NCBI GenBank assembly: GCA_009773185.1
Contig: WPIF01000003.1
Location: 76,760 to 140,759 of the forward strand
Reading direction: 5' to 3'
DNA length: 64,000 nt
Source of the DNA: Nitrospirota bacterium
Lineage (GTDB): Bacteria; Nitrospirota; Thermodesulfovibrionia; Thermodesulfovibrionales; UBA1546
Notes under the pieces: generated by a model
What the model was told of the DNA's origin: nothing
What the model saw: only the letters and a program-made list of their open reading frames with translations
Database searches by the model: none
Shown here: positions 10,586 to 17,695 of the stretch, piece by piece
Layout: every line of letters begins with the position of its first letter
Position numbering within the stretch: the first letter of the stretch is position 1
Translations under genes and position numbers: made by a program

Positions 10586-11506
10586 TTATTTTATAATTTT
10601 ACTAATTACTCCAAGAATAGGTTTGTGTCGCAATAAAACAAATAAAGTATAACCATTCCACCATGCTTGCCATTCAAAGGTATATTCACTCATACCACAA
10701 CGAATTAAGTCTTTTCCTTCAAGTATATTGATACCGTCATGAAACTTAATATCTCGCGCTGCGACCCATGGGTGCCCAGTTCCTATGCGAGATGGAAGTT
10801 CAATGTCTTCATATTTTTTTATAAATTTTTTTGAAGGTATTGTTTTCCAATGTCTCAGAAAATGATTACCATGCTCATCAGTAGAGTCTATCGGATAGTA
10901 TTGTGCAACTGCAATTGCCTCATCTTGTTCCTCAATATATCGCCAAATAGTTGCCTGTTTTGAAGCCCCATACATTTCAGAAAGGCGAAATACTGCGTGT
11001 AGAGAAGCAACATAATCAAGTGCATGAACCCTAAAACTTTTACCTTGGAATATAACTTCTGAAGCAAAAAAATTCGCCTCTCTATCAAAATCTGTTTCCA
11101 CATCTGGACTTAATGTGTAATCATCGTCTAGATATGTAGTGTTAATGTTATGCCATGGAATAATTTGATGCCCGAACTCATGAGCTTTCGGGAATAGATT
11201 TCTGCATGGATTGCCATTTTGGGGAATATAATTTATTCGGTCTCTCAAGTCTGCGATTCCTCTAACTTTTTGAATAGCATATTTAAAAGTTTCCTGTGCG
11301 GATTTGGTAAGGCGTGCGAAAAAACTTTCTTTTAATTCCTCAGGTGACTGAACCTCCATTATGGCGGCGGCCTTTACCAGATCATCAACCGGCGTTGGCA
11401 AAACTTCCATTGCACCTGCTCTTTTAATGGCTCTCTCTGCAATCTTTGATATCTCAGATTCACTATCTGGTCTGCAAATGAGTTTTACATTAGTTGATAA
11501 CTTCAA
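10586..11506 (-). CDS. ImmA/IrrE-family metallopeptidase
   Basis: A 306-residue protein with the zinc-peptidase motif HEFGH at residues 109-113 in the context FPKAHEFGHQIIPWHN, typical of ImmA/IrrE (COG2856) proteins that cleave XRE repressors. The start is TTG at 11506, immediately after the TAA of the upstream XRE gene, with AGGAG just inside that gene. The C-terminal 140 residues are a separate region rich in aromatic residues (WEWQAWWNG-like), possibly a sensor; I do not recognise it. Together with the XRE gene it forms a repressor/anti-repressor pair transcribed away from the ubiquitin-like module, and probably controls it. Direct peptidase activity on other targets is also possible. Confidence 0.85.
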   Translation of the reverse strand: MKLSTNVKLICRPDSESEISKIAERAIKRAGAMEVLPTPVDDLVKAAAIMEVQSPEELKESFFARLTKSAQETFKYAIQKVRGIADLRDRINYIPQNGNPCRNLFPKAHEFGHQIIPWHNINTTYLDDDYTLSPDVETDFDREANFFASEVIFQGKSFRVHALDYVASLHAVFRLSEMYGASKQATIWRYIEEQDEAIAVAQYYPIDSTDEHGNHFLRHWKTIPSKKFIKKYEDIELPSRIGTGHPWVAARDIKFHDGINILEGKDLIRCGMSEYTFEWQAWWNGYTLFVLLRHKPILGVISKIIK

Positions 11507-11872
11507 TTAGCGTGAACTCCTTTGCCTCTGTGAGCGTAAATATCCAATATAATGCGCAACTAGATTTTCTTCTTCATCAGTTAAGCCAGCACTCATCAAA
11601 GCCGCCTGCATTGTGCTAGGTTTTATTGTCTTTTCTCCCTTTTCGACCTTTGATTTCTTTAGATAACCTGCTGCTTCCATCAAAGAGGAATAGGGGATTT
11701 CATAATACTCGGCAAGTTTATACAAAATATTAGGCGACGGATTAGTTGCCTCTCCACGTTCCAATTGTGAAAGATAAGCATTTGATATCTCTGTGGCTTT
11801 TTCCACTTCACGCAGACTAACACCTTTGACTTTGCGAACGCTTTTTAGTTCTTCAGCCAATTTATTGCTCAT
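11507..11872 (-). CDS. XRE-family HTH repressor
   Basis: 121 residues. The N-terminal 70 residues are a Cro/CI-type helix-turn-helix (LAEELKSVRKVKGVSLREVE, then ISNAYLSQLERGEATNPSPN). The C-terminal part (LMSAGLTDEEENLVAHYIGY) is a short helical tail. A strong ribosome site, AAAGGAGG, precedes the ATG at 11872. The gene directly precedes the ImmA peptidase and is divergent from the ubiquitin-like genes. The palindrome at 11959-11974 is the best candidate for its operator. Role inferred: repressor of the divergent module, inactivated by the neighbouring peptidase. Confidence 0.88.
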   Translation of the reverse strand: MSNKLAEELKSVRKVKGVSLREVEKATEISNAYLSQLERGEATNPSPNILYKLAEYYEIPYSSLMEAAGYLKKSKVEKGEKTIKPSTMQAALMSAGLTDEEENLVAHYIGYLRSQRQRSSR

Positions 11873-11937
11873 ATTTCCTCCTTTCTACATAGATTTTATA
11901 ACGGTTTGCAAAATAAATCAAGCAGTGCATTATTTAG

Positions 11938-11974
11938 TTGACAAATATAGTGCGCATTGCTTACTATAGTAAGC
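11938..11974 (+). promoter_or_regulatory. Promoter and 16-bp operator of the ubiquitin-like module
   Basis: TTGACA (11938-11943), an 18-bp spacer and TACTAT (11962-11967) form a near-consensus sigma-70 promoter. The -10 box is embedded in the perfect palindrome GCTTACTATAGTAAGC (11959-11974). A repressor bound there would block RNA polymerase. The XRE protein encoded 90 bp away is the obvious candidate. Confidence 0.7.
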
Positions 11975-12003
11975 GAATAGATTTTGAAAAGGAGGTTTTA
12001 AGA

Positions 12004-12102
12004 ATGCGCATAGTAAAAGAAAGACAGTCGCTTACGAAAGGAGGTAAAAAGATATGGGCAAGAACAAGCCTTATGGCGACGGGCACAGGCAGGGGGCGGT
12101 AA
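12004..12102 (+). CDS. Possible 32-residue leader peptide
   Basis: ATG at 12004 is preceded by AAGGAGG at a spacing of 8. The frame gives MRIVKERQSLTKGGKKIWAR and ends at TAA 12100-12102, overlapping the next gene by 49 bp in another frame. The Lys-Gly-Gly-Lys stretch is encoded by the ribosome site of the following gene. Either translation of a basic leader peptide or a chance frame is possible; the strong ribosome site is the only support. Confidence 0.35.
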   Translation: MRIVKERQSLTKGGKKIWARTSLMATGTGRGR

Positions 12103-12236
12103 AAGACCGCTCTCAAGTGTATAACCCTAAAACAGACAACTGGACAAAGCGTAACACTGACGACGGTCGCTTTATTGATCAGAAGGCCGACAATGACCCC
12201 TTTAAAGGGGTCAGAAAAGAAAAAGGAGGTAGTTAG
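12054..12236 (+). CDS. Small charged protein at head of ubiquitin-like operon
   Basis: 60 residues, MGKNKPYGDGHRQGAVKDRS at the start and PFKGVRKEKGGS at the end. It is rich in Lys, Arg, Asp and Asn with no hydrophobic core, so it is probably disordered. AAAGGAGG stands ten bases before the ATG. I recall similar short proteins beside multiubiquitin/E2 genes in other bacteria, but I cannot name a function. The terminal Gly-Gly-Ser looks like a modifier tail, yet its codons are GGAGGTAGT, the ribosome site of the next gene (ATG 12239), so the tail may be incidental. Candidate roles: substrate, adaptor or modifier of the E1/E2-like proteins. Confidence 0.75.
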   Translation: MGKNKPYGDGHRQGAVKDRSQVYNPKTDNWTKRNTDDGRFIDQKADNDPFKGVRKEKGGS

Positions 12237-12238
12237 TT

Positions 12239-12880
12239 ATGGAAAAAGACAAAGGACATAAGGAAGACCATGTCACGATTCTTATCAATCAGGTGCCCCA
12301 CCACATCACGGCAACAACCATCACCGCTGATGAAATCAGAAAACTGGCTGGAGCAGACAATGATTATGAGGTCTGGAAAGTTGTCAAAGCCCCAGACCCT
12401 GAAGGACAACTCCCTATAGACGACATTCAGGTCAAAGGAAGCATTGAGGTGAAGAGTGGTGATAAGTTCAGAGTCGTACCTCCGGGAACTTTCGGTGCTG
12501 TGGCAGTAATGCCACAGCAGCTCACTCACGAAATCAACCACTTACGGACTGAGGGACACGAGATCGATGTTTATGAAGATTCAGGGTTGCTTCTGCTTGT
12601 CATGAAGGCATATCCTTTGCCGCGTGGTTACAACAAGGCAAGCACGAATCTGCTTCTCAAGATTCCTCTATCTTACCCGAACGGCAAGCTCGATATGTTT
12701 TGGACAGACCCTGACCTACGACTTCAGGAATCAAATGGGCAGGCCGCAACAACAGTCGAAAACATTCTCGATAGGCAGTGGCTACGTTTTTCTTGGCACC
12801 CTCAGAAATGGAATCCTGGGGCGAATAACCTCTTCACATTCCTTGAATTCGTTAATAGGAGGCTCATGCAATTAAAATGA
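12239..12880 (+). CDS. Multiubiquitin-type Ubl domain fused to cysteine-less E2-like domain
   Basis: 213 residues. Residues about 10-85 match the multiubiquitin domain pattern (HVTILINQVPHHITATTITA, then DEIRKLAG, ending DKFRVVPPGTFG). Residues about 90-213 match the prokaryotic E2/UBC family E pattern (YPLPRGYNKASTNLLLKIPL, MFWTDPDLRL, WLRFSWHPQKWNPGANNL). The whole protein contains no cysteine, so a thioester on the E2 fold is impossible. The Ubl has no C-terminal Gly-Gly because the E2 part follows directly. Its stop overlaps the start of the JAB-E1 gene (ATGA). Family assignment rests on recalled motifs. It may be a non-catalytic scaffold or use serine or threonine. Confidence 0.8.
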   Translation: MEKDKGHKEDHVTILINQVPHHITATTITADEIRKLAGADNDYEVWKVVKAPDPEGQLPIDDIQVKGSIEVKSGDKFRVVPPGTFGAVAVMPQQLTHEINHLRTEGHEIDVYEDSGLLLLVMKAYPLPRGYNKASTNLLLKIPLSYPNGKLDMFWTDPDLRLQESNGQAATTVENILDRQWLRFSWHPQKWNPGANNLFTFLEFVNRRLMQLK

Positions 12881-14274
12881 AAAACAAATATACAATCAGA
12901 ATTACGGAGCAAGACTTCAACCGTTGCCGAACCACCGTTCTGAGTGATCTTCCGAAAGAGGGCGCGGCTTTCTTGCTTGCTGGACGTAAAGTGATAGGGG
13001 CATCAGAGGAGCTTATTGTTAGAAGAATCGTTGATGTTCCTAAAAGCAAATATAGGATACAGGAAAATTACCATCTGGACATATCTCCAAAGGCCATCAA
13101 TGGCCTGATCTCATTATGTGAGCGTAATAACCTTGGTGTCATTCTATGCCACAGCCACCCAACAGATAGTTCTTATTCTCCATCAGATGACCATGGGGAG
13201 AAGAGAATCGCGGAAAGTATATGGAAGAATATACCCAATGTGCCGGTAGGCTCACTTCTCATATCGCCCACAAAAGTTCGTGCGAGAATATGGAAGCCTA
13301 AAGACGGATATAAGCCTGTTTCATCCGTCACTATACTTGGCCGACACATCAGGAAAATCTTTCTCAATGGGAGGGACCATAAAACCAATACACCGAGCGA
13401 TATATACGATAGACAAATATTGGCTTTTGGAAACAAGGGGCAAGCTATTCTCTCAAACGCTAAAATTGCAATAGTCGGCCTCGGTGGTACCGGCTCTCCT
13501 GTGGCCGAACAGCTTGTCAGGATGGGTGTCAAAGACATTGTACTCATAGACCCCGATGTTTTTGATCCGTCAAATATTACCCGTGTTTATGGAAGCACCT
13601 ATGAAGATGGCTATAAACGGTTTTTGCATACTTATCGTCTACGAAAGAAAAAAATCCCAAAAGTCGAGCTGATGTCAAAGCATCTAAAGAAAATTAACCC
13701 GGAAATATATATTCAGCCAATCCGAGACTCCGTCGTTAAAACGGACGCTGCTAAATTGCTTCTTGACCGTGATATTATCTTTTGCTGTACCGATGAACAC
13801 TGGGGAAGGTCTATCGTGAACCAAATAGCCTACCAGTATCTCATTCCTGTAATTGACATGGGAGTCCGCATTGATGCAAAAGATAAGAAAATACACGGTG
13901 CCTTCGGAGCTATTCATATACTAAGGCCAGATAAGCCATGCTTGTGGTGCTATGAGTTTCTCAATGCTGATCGAATCAGAGCTGAAAGTTTACCCGAACA
14001 CGAAAGAAAAAGTTTATTGCGTGAAGGTTATGTGCAAGATATCGATTCTAAAGCGCCTTCCGTAATATCATTGACAACTTCGATCTCCGGCCATGCTGTC
14101 ACCGCATTTCTGCAACTCATGACTGATTTTATGGGGCCTGCGGGGGATTTAGCCCGTCTGAACTATTTTATTATGGAAGGAACTGTGGGTAGGGGAAGTA
14201 GCGGCATCAAGGAGAGTTGTGTGTGTAAAAAAGTCAGAGGGTATGGAGACTTAATGGGGTTGCCAACACTTTAA
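12877..14274 (+). CDS. JAB metallopeptidase fused to ThiF/E1-like adenylyltransferase
   Basis: 465 residues. N-terminal JAB/MPN domain: Glu28, then H92-S-H94-P, Ser101 and Asp104 give the JAMM zinc set. C-terminal ThiF/E1 fold: nucleotide loop GLGGTGS at 201-207, DPDVFDPSNITR after it, and a zinc site from CLWC (355-358) and CVC (448-450). The crossover-loop region that holds the catalytic cysteine in MoeB/ThiF/E1 reads DIDSKAPSVISL and has none; the remaining cysteines of the E1 part are the zinc ligands and a CC pair near residues 303-304. So it should adenylate a Ubl C-terminus and deconjugate or process it, but not make the usual thioester. JAB-E1 fusions are known in bacterial Ub-like operons. 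Confidence 0.88.
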   Translation: MKNKYTIRITEQDFNRCRTTVLSDLPKEGAAFLLAGRKVIGASEELIVRRIVDVPKSKYRIQENYHLDISPKAINGLISLCERNNLGVILCHSHPTDSSYSPSDDHGEKRIAESIWKNIPNVPVGSLLISPTKVRARIWKPKDGYKPVSSVTILGRHIRKIFLNGRDHKTNTPSDIYDRQILAFGNKGQAILSNAKIAIVGLGGTGSPVAEQLVRMGVKDIVLIDPDVFDPSNITRVYGSTYEDGYKRFLHTYRLRKKKIPKVELMSKHLKKINPEIYIQPIRDSVVKTDAAKLLLDRDIIFCCTDEHWGRSIVNQIAYQYLIPVIDMGVRIDAKDKKIHGAFGAIHILRPDKPCLWCYEFLNADRIRAESLPEHERKSLLREGYVQDIDSKAPSVISLTTSISGHAVTAFLQLMTDFMGPAGDLARLNYFIMEGTVGRGSSGIKESCVCKKVRGYGDLMGLPTL

Positions 14275-14368
14275 TAAGAATTAAGGTGAACGGAATTCCC
14301 GGAATTCCCTCAAGCAGAGGCAATATGAAAATTAAGTATGGTTCCCCGGAATATTGAATATCGGCACT

Positions 14369-14974
14369 CTACTCCCTTTTGCGGGCCCAGAACCCTATCT
14401 CATTGTCTTCATGCGCCTTGCTAAATTCAGGACCTACAGGGAAGCGGTATCGACTCCTATACTTGCCCTCACCTTCCACAGTATGCAAAATTAATTGTGC
14501 AATACGAATACCAGGATAAAGAACTATTGGCACCTCACCTAAATTTTCAAGTTCAAGTGTTAAACAGCCTTTATATCCAGGATTAATCCCAGTAGCTGTC
14601 GCAATAATCAGGCCGAGACGGCCCCAAGAGGACCGTCCAATAACATATCCCGACAGGCAGTTTGGGAAAACTATATATTCCATTGTACTCCCTAAAACTA
14701 ATTGCTGCGGGTGTAAAACAAAGCGTTCTCGAAAACCTATTACAATTTTTCGTTGATACTGCCCAATTCTCGTTTTAATTTGATCTTGAAGTGAAACATC
14801 CATTTCAGTGAAAGAGGTTTTCTGTGTGATAATAAATTGGTTGCCTAACCTCACGTCTATAGCGCAGTCTTTAACTTGTTCATCTTTATCAAGCAATGGG
14901 GTAATAATTAAACGTTCATTTAAATTGATGGCTGTCATAAATCGAAGTATTTCTGCTTTCGACAAGGTGCTCAT
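14369..14974 (-). CDS. dCTP deaminase/dUTPase-superfamily protein
   Basis: About 201 residues from ATG 14974, which overlaps the stop of the upstream gene (ATGA); an earlier ATG at 14995 has no ribosome site. The signature GRSSWGRLGL, GINPGYKGCLTLELEN, LYPGIRIAQLI is that of dCTP deaminase. Catalytic residues of the E. coli enzyme (S111, R115, E138) correspond here to Ser115, Arg119 and Glu141, all kept, so it should deaminate dCTP to dUTP (or both deaminate and hydrolyse). It is the last gene of an accessory operon and not beside nucleotide-metabolism genes, which suggests a defence-type nucleotide-depleting enzyme rather than the housekeeping Dcd. That is inference. Confidence 0.87.
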   Translation of the reverse strand: MSTLSKAEILRFMTAINLNERLIITPLLDKDEQVKDCAIDVRLGNQFIITQKTSFTEMDVSLQDQIKTRIGQYQRKIVIGFRERFVLHPQQLVLGSTMEYIVFPNCLSGYVIGRSSWGRLGLIIATATGINPGYKGCLTLELENLGEVPIVLYPGIRIAQLILHTVEGEGKYRSRYRFPVGPEFSKAHEDNEIGFWARKRE

Positions 14975-16446
14975 TTTTTTGAATCCTTTATCCACTTAAA
15001 ATATTCTCGATGAACATGGCTGAGTTCTACCGCTTTTAAAAGTAAATCATTTAGAATATTTAACTCTTTGACATATTCTTCTTGTTTCCTATAGGAAGAT
15101 AACTTTGAAAGACATGTAATCTTGTAAAACCACCCTGCATTTAAAATTGCAGGGATATCTGCTATTACAGGCATAAAAGGATCTATCTCAACCGCATTAG
15201 GAGGTATGCGATTGGCTATTCTATCGCAAAGAGGTAACACCGTATTATGAATTTTTTCAAATTCAAACACATGGCCACTTATTCTTGTCTTTATAAAACC
15301 CTTAATTTTAGGTAATACTTCCAGAATAGAATCATACGCAATCTTTAATATGGGATCATTTTCTATATGGTTTTTATCTTTATCTATGGAAACTGTAGTT
15401 TTAATTATATCAAGCCTTTCTTTTACCGCACTTAGAACATGCATATTAAAATCATTTTGCTGAAAGGTTCTTTGGGCATCCACATTATTGAACATTGAGT
15501 CTAGCCCATTTGATAAGAGTTCCTCATACATTAACCGTAAGCGCATACGCAATGGAGGATAATATTGTGGTGCCTTTACTTCATCTATCGATTGAGAGAT
15601 ATCAGCTATTTCTTCGGTTGCAAAGAGAGATGCAATGCCAAATAAATTCACAGAGATCAAATCAGAAATTATTTCCTCTAATCCTCTTTTGCGTAGGAAG
15701 ACTATGTGTGCTTGCAGTTTCCCTTTTTGGGCATATTTTTCGAGTTCTGTAGCATCCCTCCCTAAATATTTTTCTAATACTTTTTCTAATACTTTTTCCA
15801 ATTCTTCTGCAATTCTGGGCAGATATTGTGGTTTTGCCTTTGCACTTTCTGCTTCAGCAGCTAAAAACTCTGACGCAATGGGGTGACCAATCTCATGCCC
15901 CAAATTAGCATGAAGTAGAAGATTATTCTTTTCAAACCCAGGGAATGAAACAATATATAATTTTGTATTGAAAACTTTTTGATCCAAACTAACTTTTTTG
16001 CTGAGCCCTTTTTCTATGTGTTCTTTGTAAACTTCTACAAGATCCCATATCACTTTATAGTTATATTGCCATTGCGGACGAACAATCAAAAACGAATTCG
16101 GCTGATAAATATCTTTGACGAAAGATTGAAAAGGCAAAACCATATTCCATGGTGTTCTTTCAATGCTAGCCCCTTCGACAAACCGAAGATGTGAGGCAAG
16201 TTCTCCTGTTGTGTTAGCTATAAATTTCGCTAGGCGAGCAACCTCAACTGGCTGAGAGCTTGCATCATTTTGAAGACGAAGAAGATACTCCTGGAATAAA
16301 TTACAAATTACCTTTATAATCTCAGCGAGTTGTTTAGGATTATCCGAGGGAAAACTATGAAGTCGAATTTGAGAAATTTGCTCTTTAATAAGGCTAAGCT
16401 TATAATACGTCGCCGTAATAACTTTTTCGGCTATTATTTCATCCAT
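14971..16446 (-). CDS. Uncharacterised HExxH metallopeptidase-like protein
   Basis: 491 residues, cytosolic by composition. A zinc-peptidase motif HEIGH lies at residues 184-188 in the context LLHANLGHEIGHPIASEF, followed by a long helical, Glu/Lys-rich segment (KVLEKVLEKYLGRDATELEK) and a downstream acidic region ISDLISVNLFG that could supply the third ligand. No other domain is recognised. It starts directly after the TAG of the preceding gene and overlaps the dCTP-deaminase gene by 4 bp, so all three are surely cotranscribed. By analogy with protease-effector pairs it might activate the deaminase or sense infection; this is not shown by the sequence. Confidence 0.8.
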   Translation of the reverse strand: MDEIIAEKVITATYYKLSLIKEQISQIRLHSFPSDNPKQLAEIIKVICNLFQEYLLRLQNDASSQPVEVARLAKFIANTTGELASHLRFVEGASIERTPWNMVLPFQSFVKDIYQPNSFLIVRPQWQYNYKVIWDLVEVYKEHIEKGLSKKVSLDQKVFNTKLYIVSFPGFEKNNLLLHANLGHEIGHPIASEFLAAEAESAKAKPQYLPRIAEELEKVLEKVLEKYLGRDATELEKYAQKGKLQAHIVFLRKRGLEEIISDLISVNLFGIASLFATEEIADISQSIDEVKAPQYYPPLRMRLRLMYEELLSNGLDSMFNNVDAQRTFQQNDFNMHVLSAVKERLDIIKTTVSIDKDKNHIENDPILKIAYDSILEVLPKIKGFIKTRISGHVFEFEKIHNTVLPLCDRIANRIPPNAVEIDPFMPVIADIPAILNAGWFYKITCLSKLSSYRKQEEYVKELNILNDLLLKAVELSHVHREYFKWIKDSKK

Positions 16447-16947
16447 CTACATAGCTTGAAAGATTTTCGCCTCAGAGCGTGAAAAGGTTTGAACTTTGTC
16501 TAAGAAAACATCTGCAAGCCGAGCAAAAAATTGATTTGTCATATTTAAATTATCTTCGGCAATATCTGCTAACTTAGATTCCGAAAGTTTGTCTAAAACT
16601 GATAATATCTCTTCAAAAAATAATAGGAGTCCCGCAACATCGGACGGACGTTTTTCCTTTCCGATTGATTCAATAGTCTGTATAGCGTAATTAAAGGCAA
16701 TAATGCCTTCCACGCTAGGAGCGACCTGTTTTGTTTTGCCAGAAATGAATTGCTGTCCATTTAGGATGTTAGTAAGAAAATGTCTTGCATTTTCCAGAAT
16801 GATTTCATTTTCTGAGCCTAATACAATATCAATATTAGTCTTTTGTCCCTTCGCTATTAAGCAGGTAGCTAACAATTTCGAAGTTGTTGCAGCAAGAAGA
16901 CCATTGGTATATACGGAAGCTTGATCGATAAAAAAATCTGCTGACAT
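16447..16947 (-). CDS. Hypothetical protein, second gene of the deaminase operon
   Basis: 166 residues, MSADFFIDQASVYTNGLLAA at the start. It is predicted mostly alpha-helical with no membrane segment and no motif I recognise. A good ribosome site (AGGAGG, on the minus strand near 16960) precedes the ATG. The stop codon abuts the start of the HExxH protein gene, so coupled translation and a shared complex are likely. Codon use is A+T-rich like the rest of the island. Confidence 0.78.
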   Translation of the reverse strand: MSADFFIDQASVYTNGLLAATTSKLLATCLIAKGQKTNIDIVLGSENEIILENARHFLTNILNGQQFISGKTKQVAPSVEGIIAFNYAIQTIESIGKEKRPSDVAGLLLFFEEILSVLDKLSESKLADIAEDNLNMTNQFFARLADVFLDKVQTFSRSEAKIFQAM

Positions 16948-17018
16948 ATCAATACCTCCTTTTAATTAGGGTTCATTCTAACATATTTATCTCATAAAAC
17001 TAAATATCTGTCAAATAT

Positions 17019-17225
17019 CTATAAAGTCAGTTTCCCATCTTTTCTTTCAACTGTGATCTTATACTTTTCTAGTTCCTCTATATGATCACCAATCCAGTCT
17101 CTTAATATAAAACCAGCCACATCAGAAACAGAGGTTCCTTTAATTCCAACTAATTTTTTCAACACATGATGGGTATATTGATCTACGGATGGTTGAACTT
17201 TATGGCTTTTATTGTTTTTTGCCAT
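17019..17225 (-). CDS. Ribbon-helix-helix-like small protein, first gene of deaminase operon
   Basis: 68 residues. The segment VQPSVDQYTHHVLKKLVGIK followed by GTSVSDVAGFILRDWI has the strand-helix-helix layout of CopG/Arc-type DNA-binding proteins. The gene is first in the operon, 71 bp before the 166-residue protein. Two palindromes lie directly upstream (17234-17252, 17254-17268), where a ribbon-helix-helix dimer could bind, so it is probably an autoregulator of the operon. No clear ribosome site is visible before the ATG. Confidence 0.7.
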   Translation of the reverse strand: MAKNNKSHKVQPSVDQYTHHVLKKLVGIKGTSVSDVAGFILRDWIGDHIEELEKYKITVERKDGKLTL

Positions 17226-17233
17226 TTTTAAAT

Positions 17234-17268
17234 CTAAATAGAGTCTATTTAGCTCTAATTATATTAGA
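17234..17268 (-). promoter_or_regulatory. Tandem palindromes upstream of the ribbon-helix-helix gene
   Basis: Two adjacent perfect inverted repeats: CTAAATAGA-G-TCTATTTAG (17234-17252) and TCTAAT-TAT-ATTAGA (17254-17268). They lie between the start codon at 17225 and a possible minus-strand -35 (TTGACA near 17300). Their position fits operators for the small protein encoded next to them. Confidence 0.55.
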
Positions 17269-17580
17269 AAAAGATTATCAGTTATAGAAAGCACTTGTCA
17301 AGAAAAAAATAGTAGATATAAAAAAGGAAAAGGTTGGCTATTGAAAAACGCTGAATCAAAGGAGTAATTAAATCATTACGGTACTACGACAAGATACAAC
17401 AATGGGGTCGCATCTTGTCTCAAACAAATAGGTCAGCGCCCATTTTTAAAATCTCAAAGAACCTTGCTCCTGCCTCCGGTAAATTAAAAATTCGTAGCAT
17501 TCATAACCTGCAAGCAACCCCGTGCCCGTTCATATCCACATTCCCAAGACAGCCATGGGTATAGGAGCGGAAGGCTAATT
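17269..17580. other. Intergenic, no gene seen
   Basis: About 310 bp between the island and the acs leader. I see no reading frame with a ribosome site and no tRNA. It marks the right edge of the A+T-rich island; no obvious attachment-site duplication with 10.4-10.6 kb is visible by eye. Confidence 0.4.
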
Positions 17581-17583
17581 AAT

Positions 17584-17686
17584 ATATAATATACTGTGCC
17601 GGAGGATATATGCCGGAAAAGCTCCGGCGTTTGTTCGCTTTACCGGACTGTTTTGCTGACACGGCACTTACATGATACAAGAGGAG
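17584..17686 (+). promoter_or_regulatory. acs leader with mutually exclusive hairpins
   Basis: TATAAT at 17584-17589 is a good -10 box without a clear -35. Downstream, GCCGGAG (17597-17603) can pair with CTCCGGC (17621-17627), while GTGCCG (17595-17600) can pair with CGGCAC (17662-17667). The two helices share bases 17597-17600, so they exclude each other. The ribosome site GAGGAGG (near 17680) lies just after. It could be a regulatory leader; no known riboswitch class is recognised. Confidence 0.35.
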
Positions 17687-17695
17687 GAATAAAGG

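Noticed and set aside
12054-12236. The 60-residue protein as Pup or UBact (prokaryotic ubiquitin-like with proteasome)
   Set aside because: No proteasome, ligase (PafA) or ATPase gene is near, the C-terminus is GGS rather than GGE/GGQ, and the Gly-Gly is explained by the overlapping ribosome site.
10346-17580. Island bounded by direct-repeat attachment sites
   Set aside because: No shared repeat between the two edges is visible by eye and no integrase is encoded; the island is defined by content and composition only.
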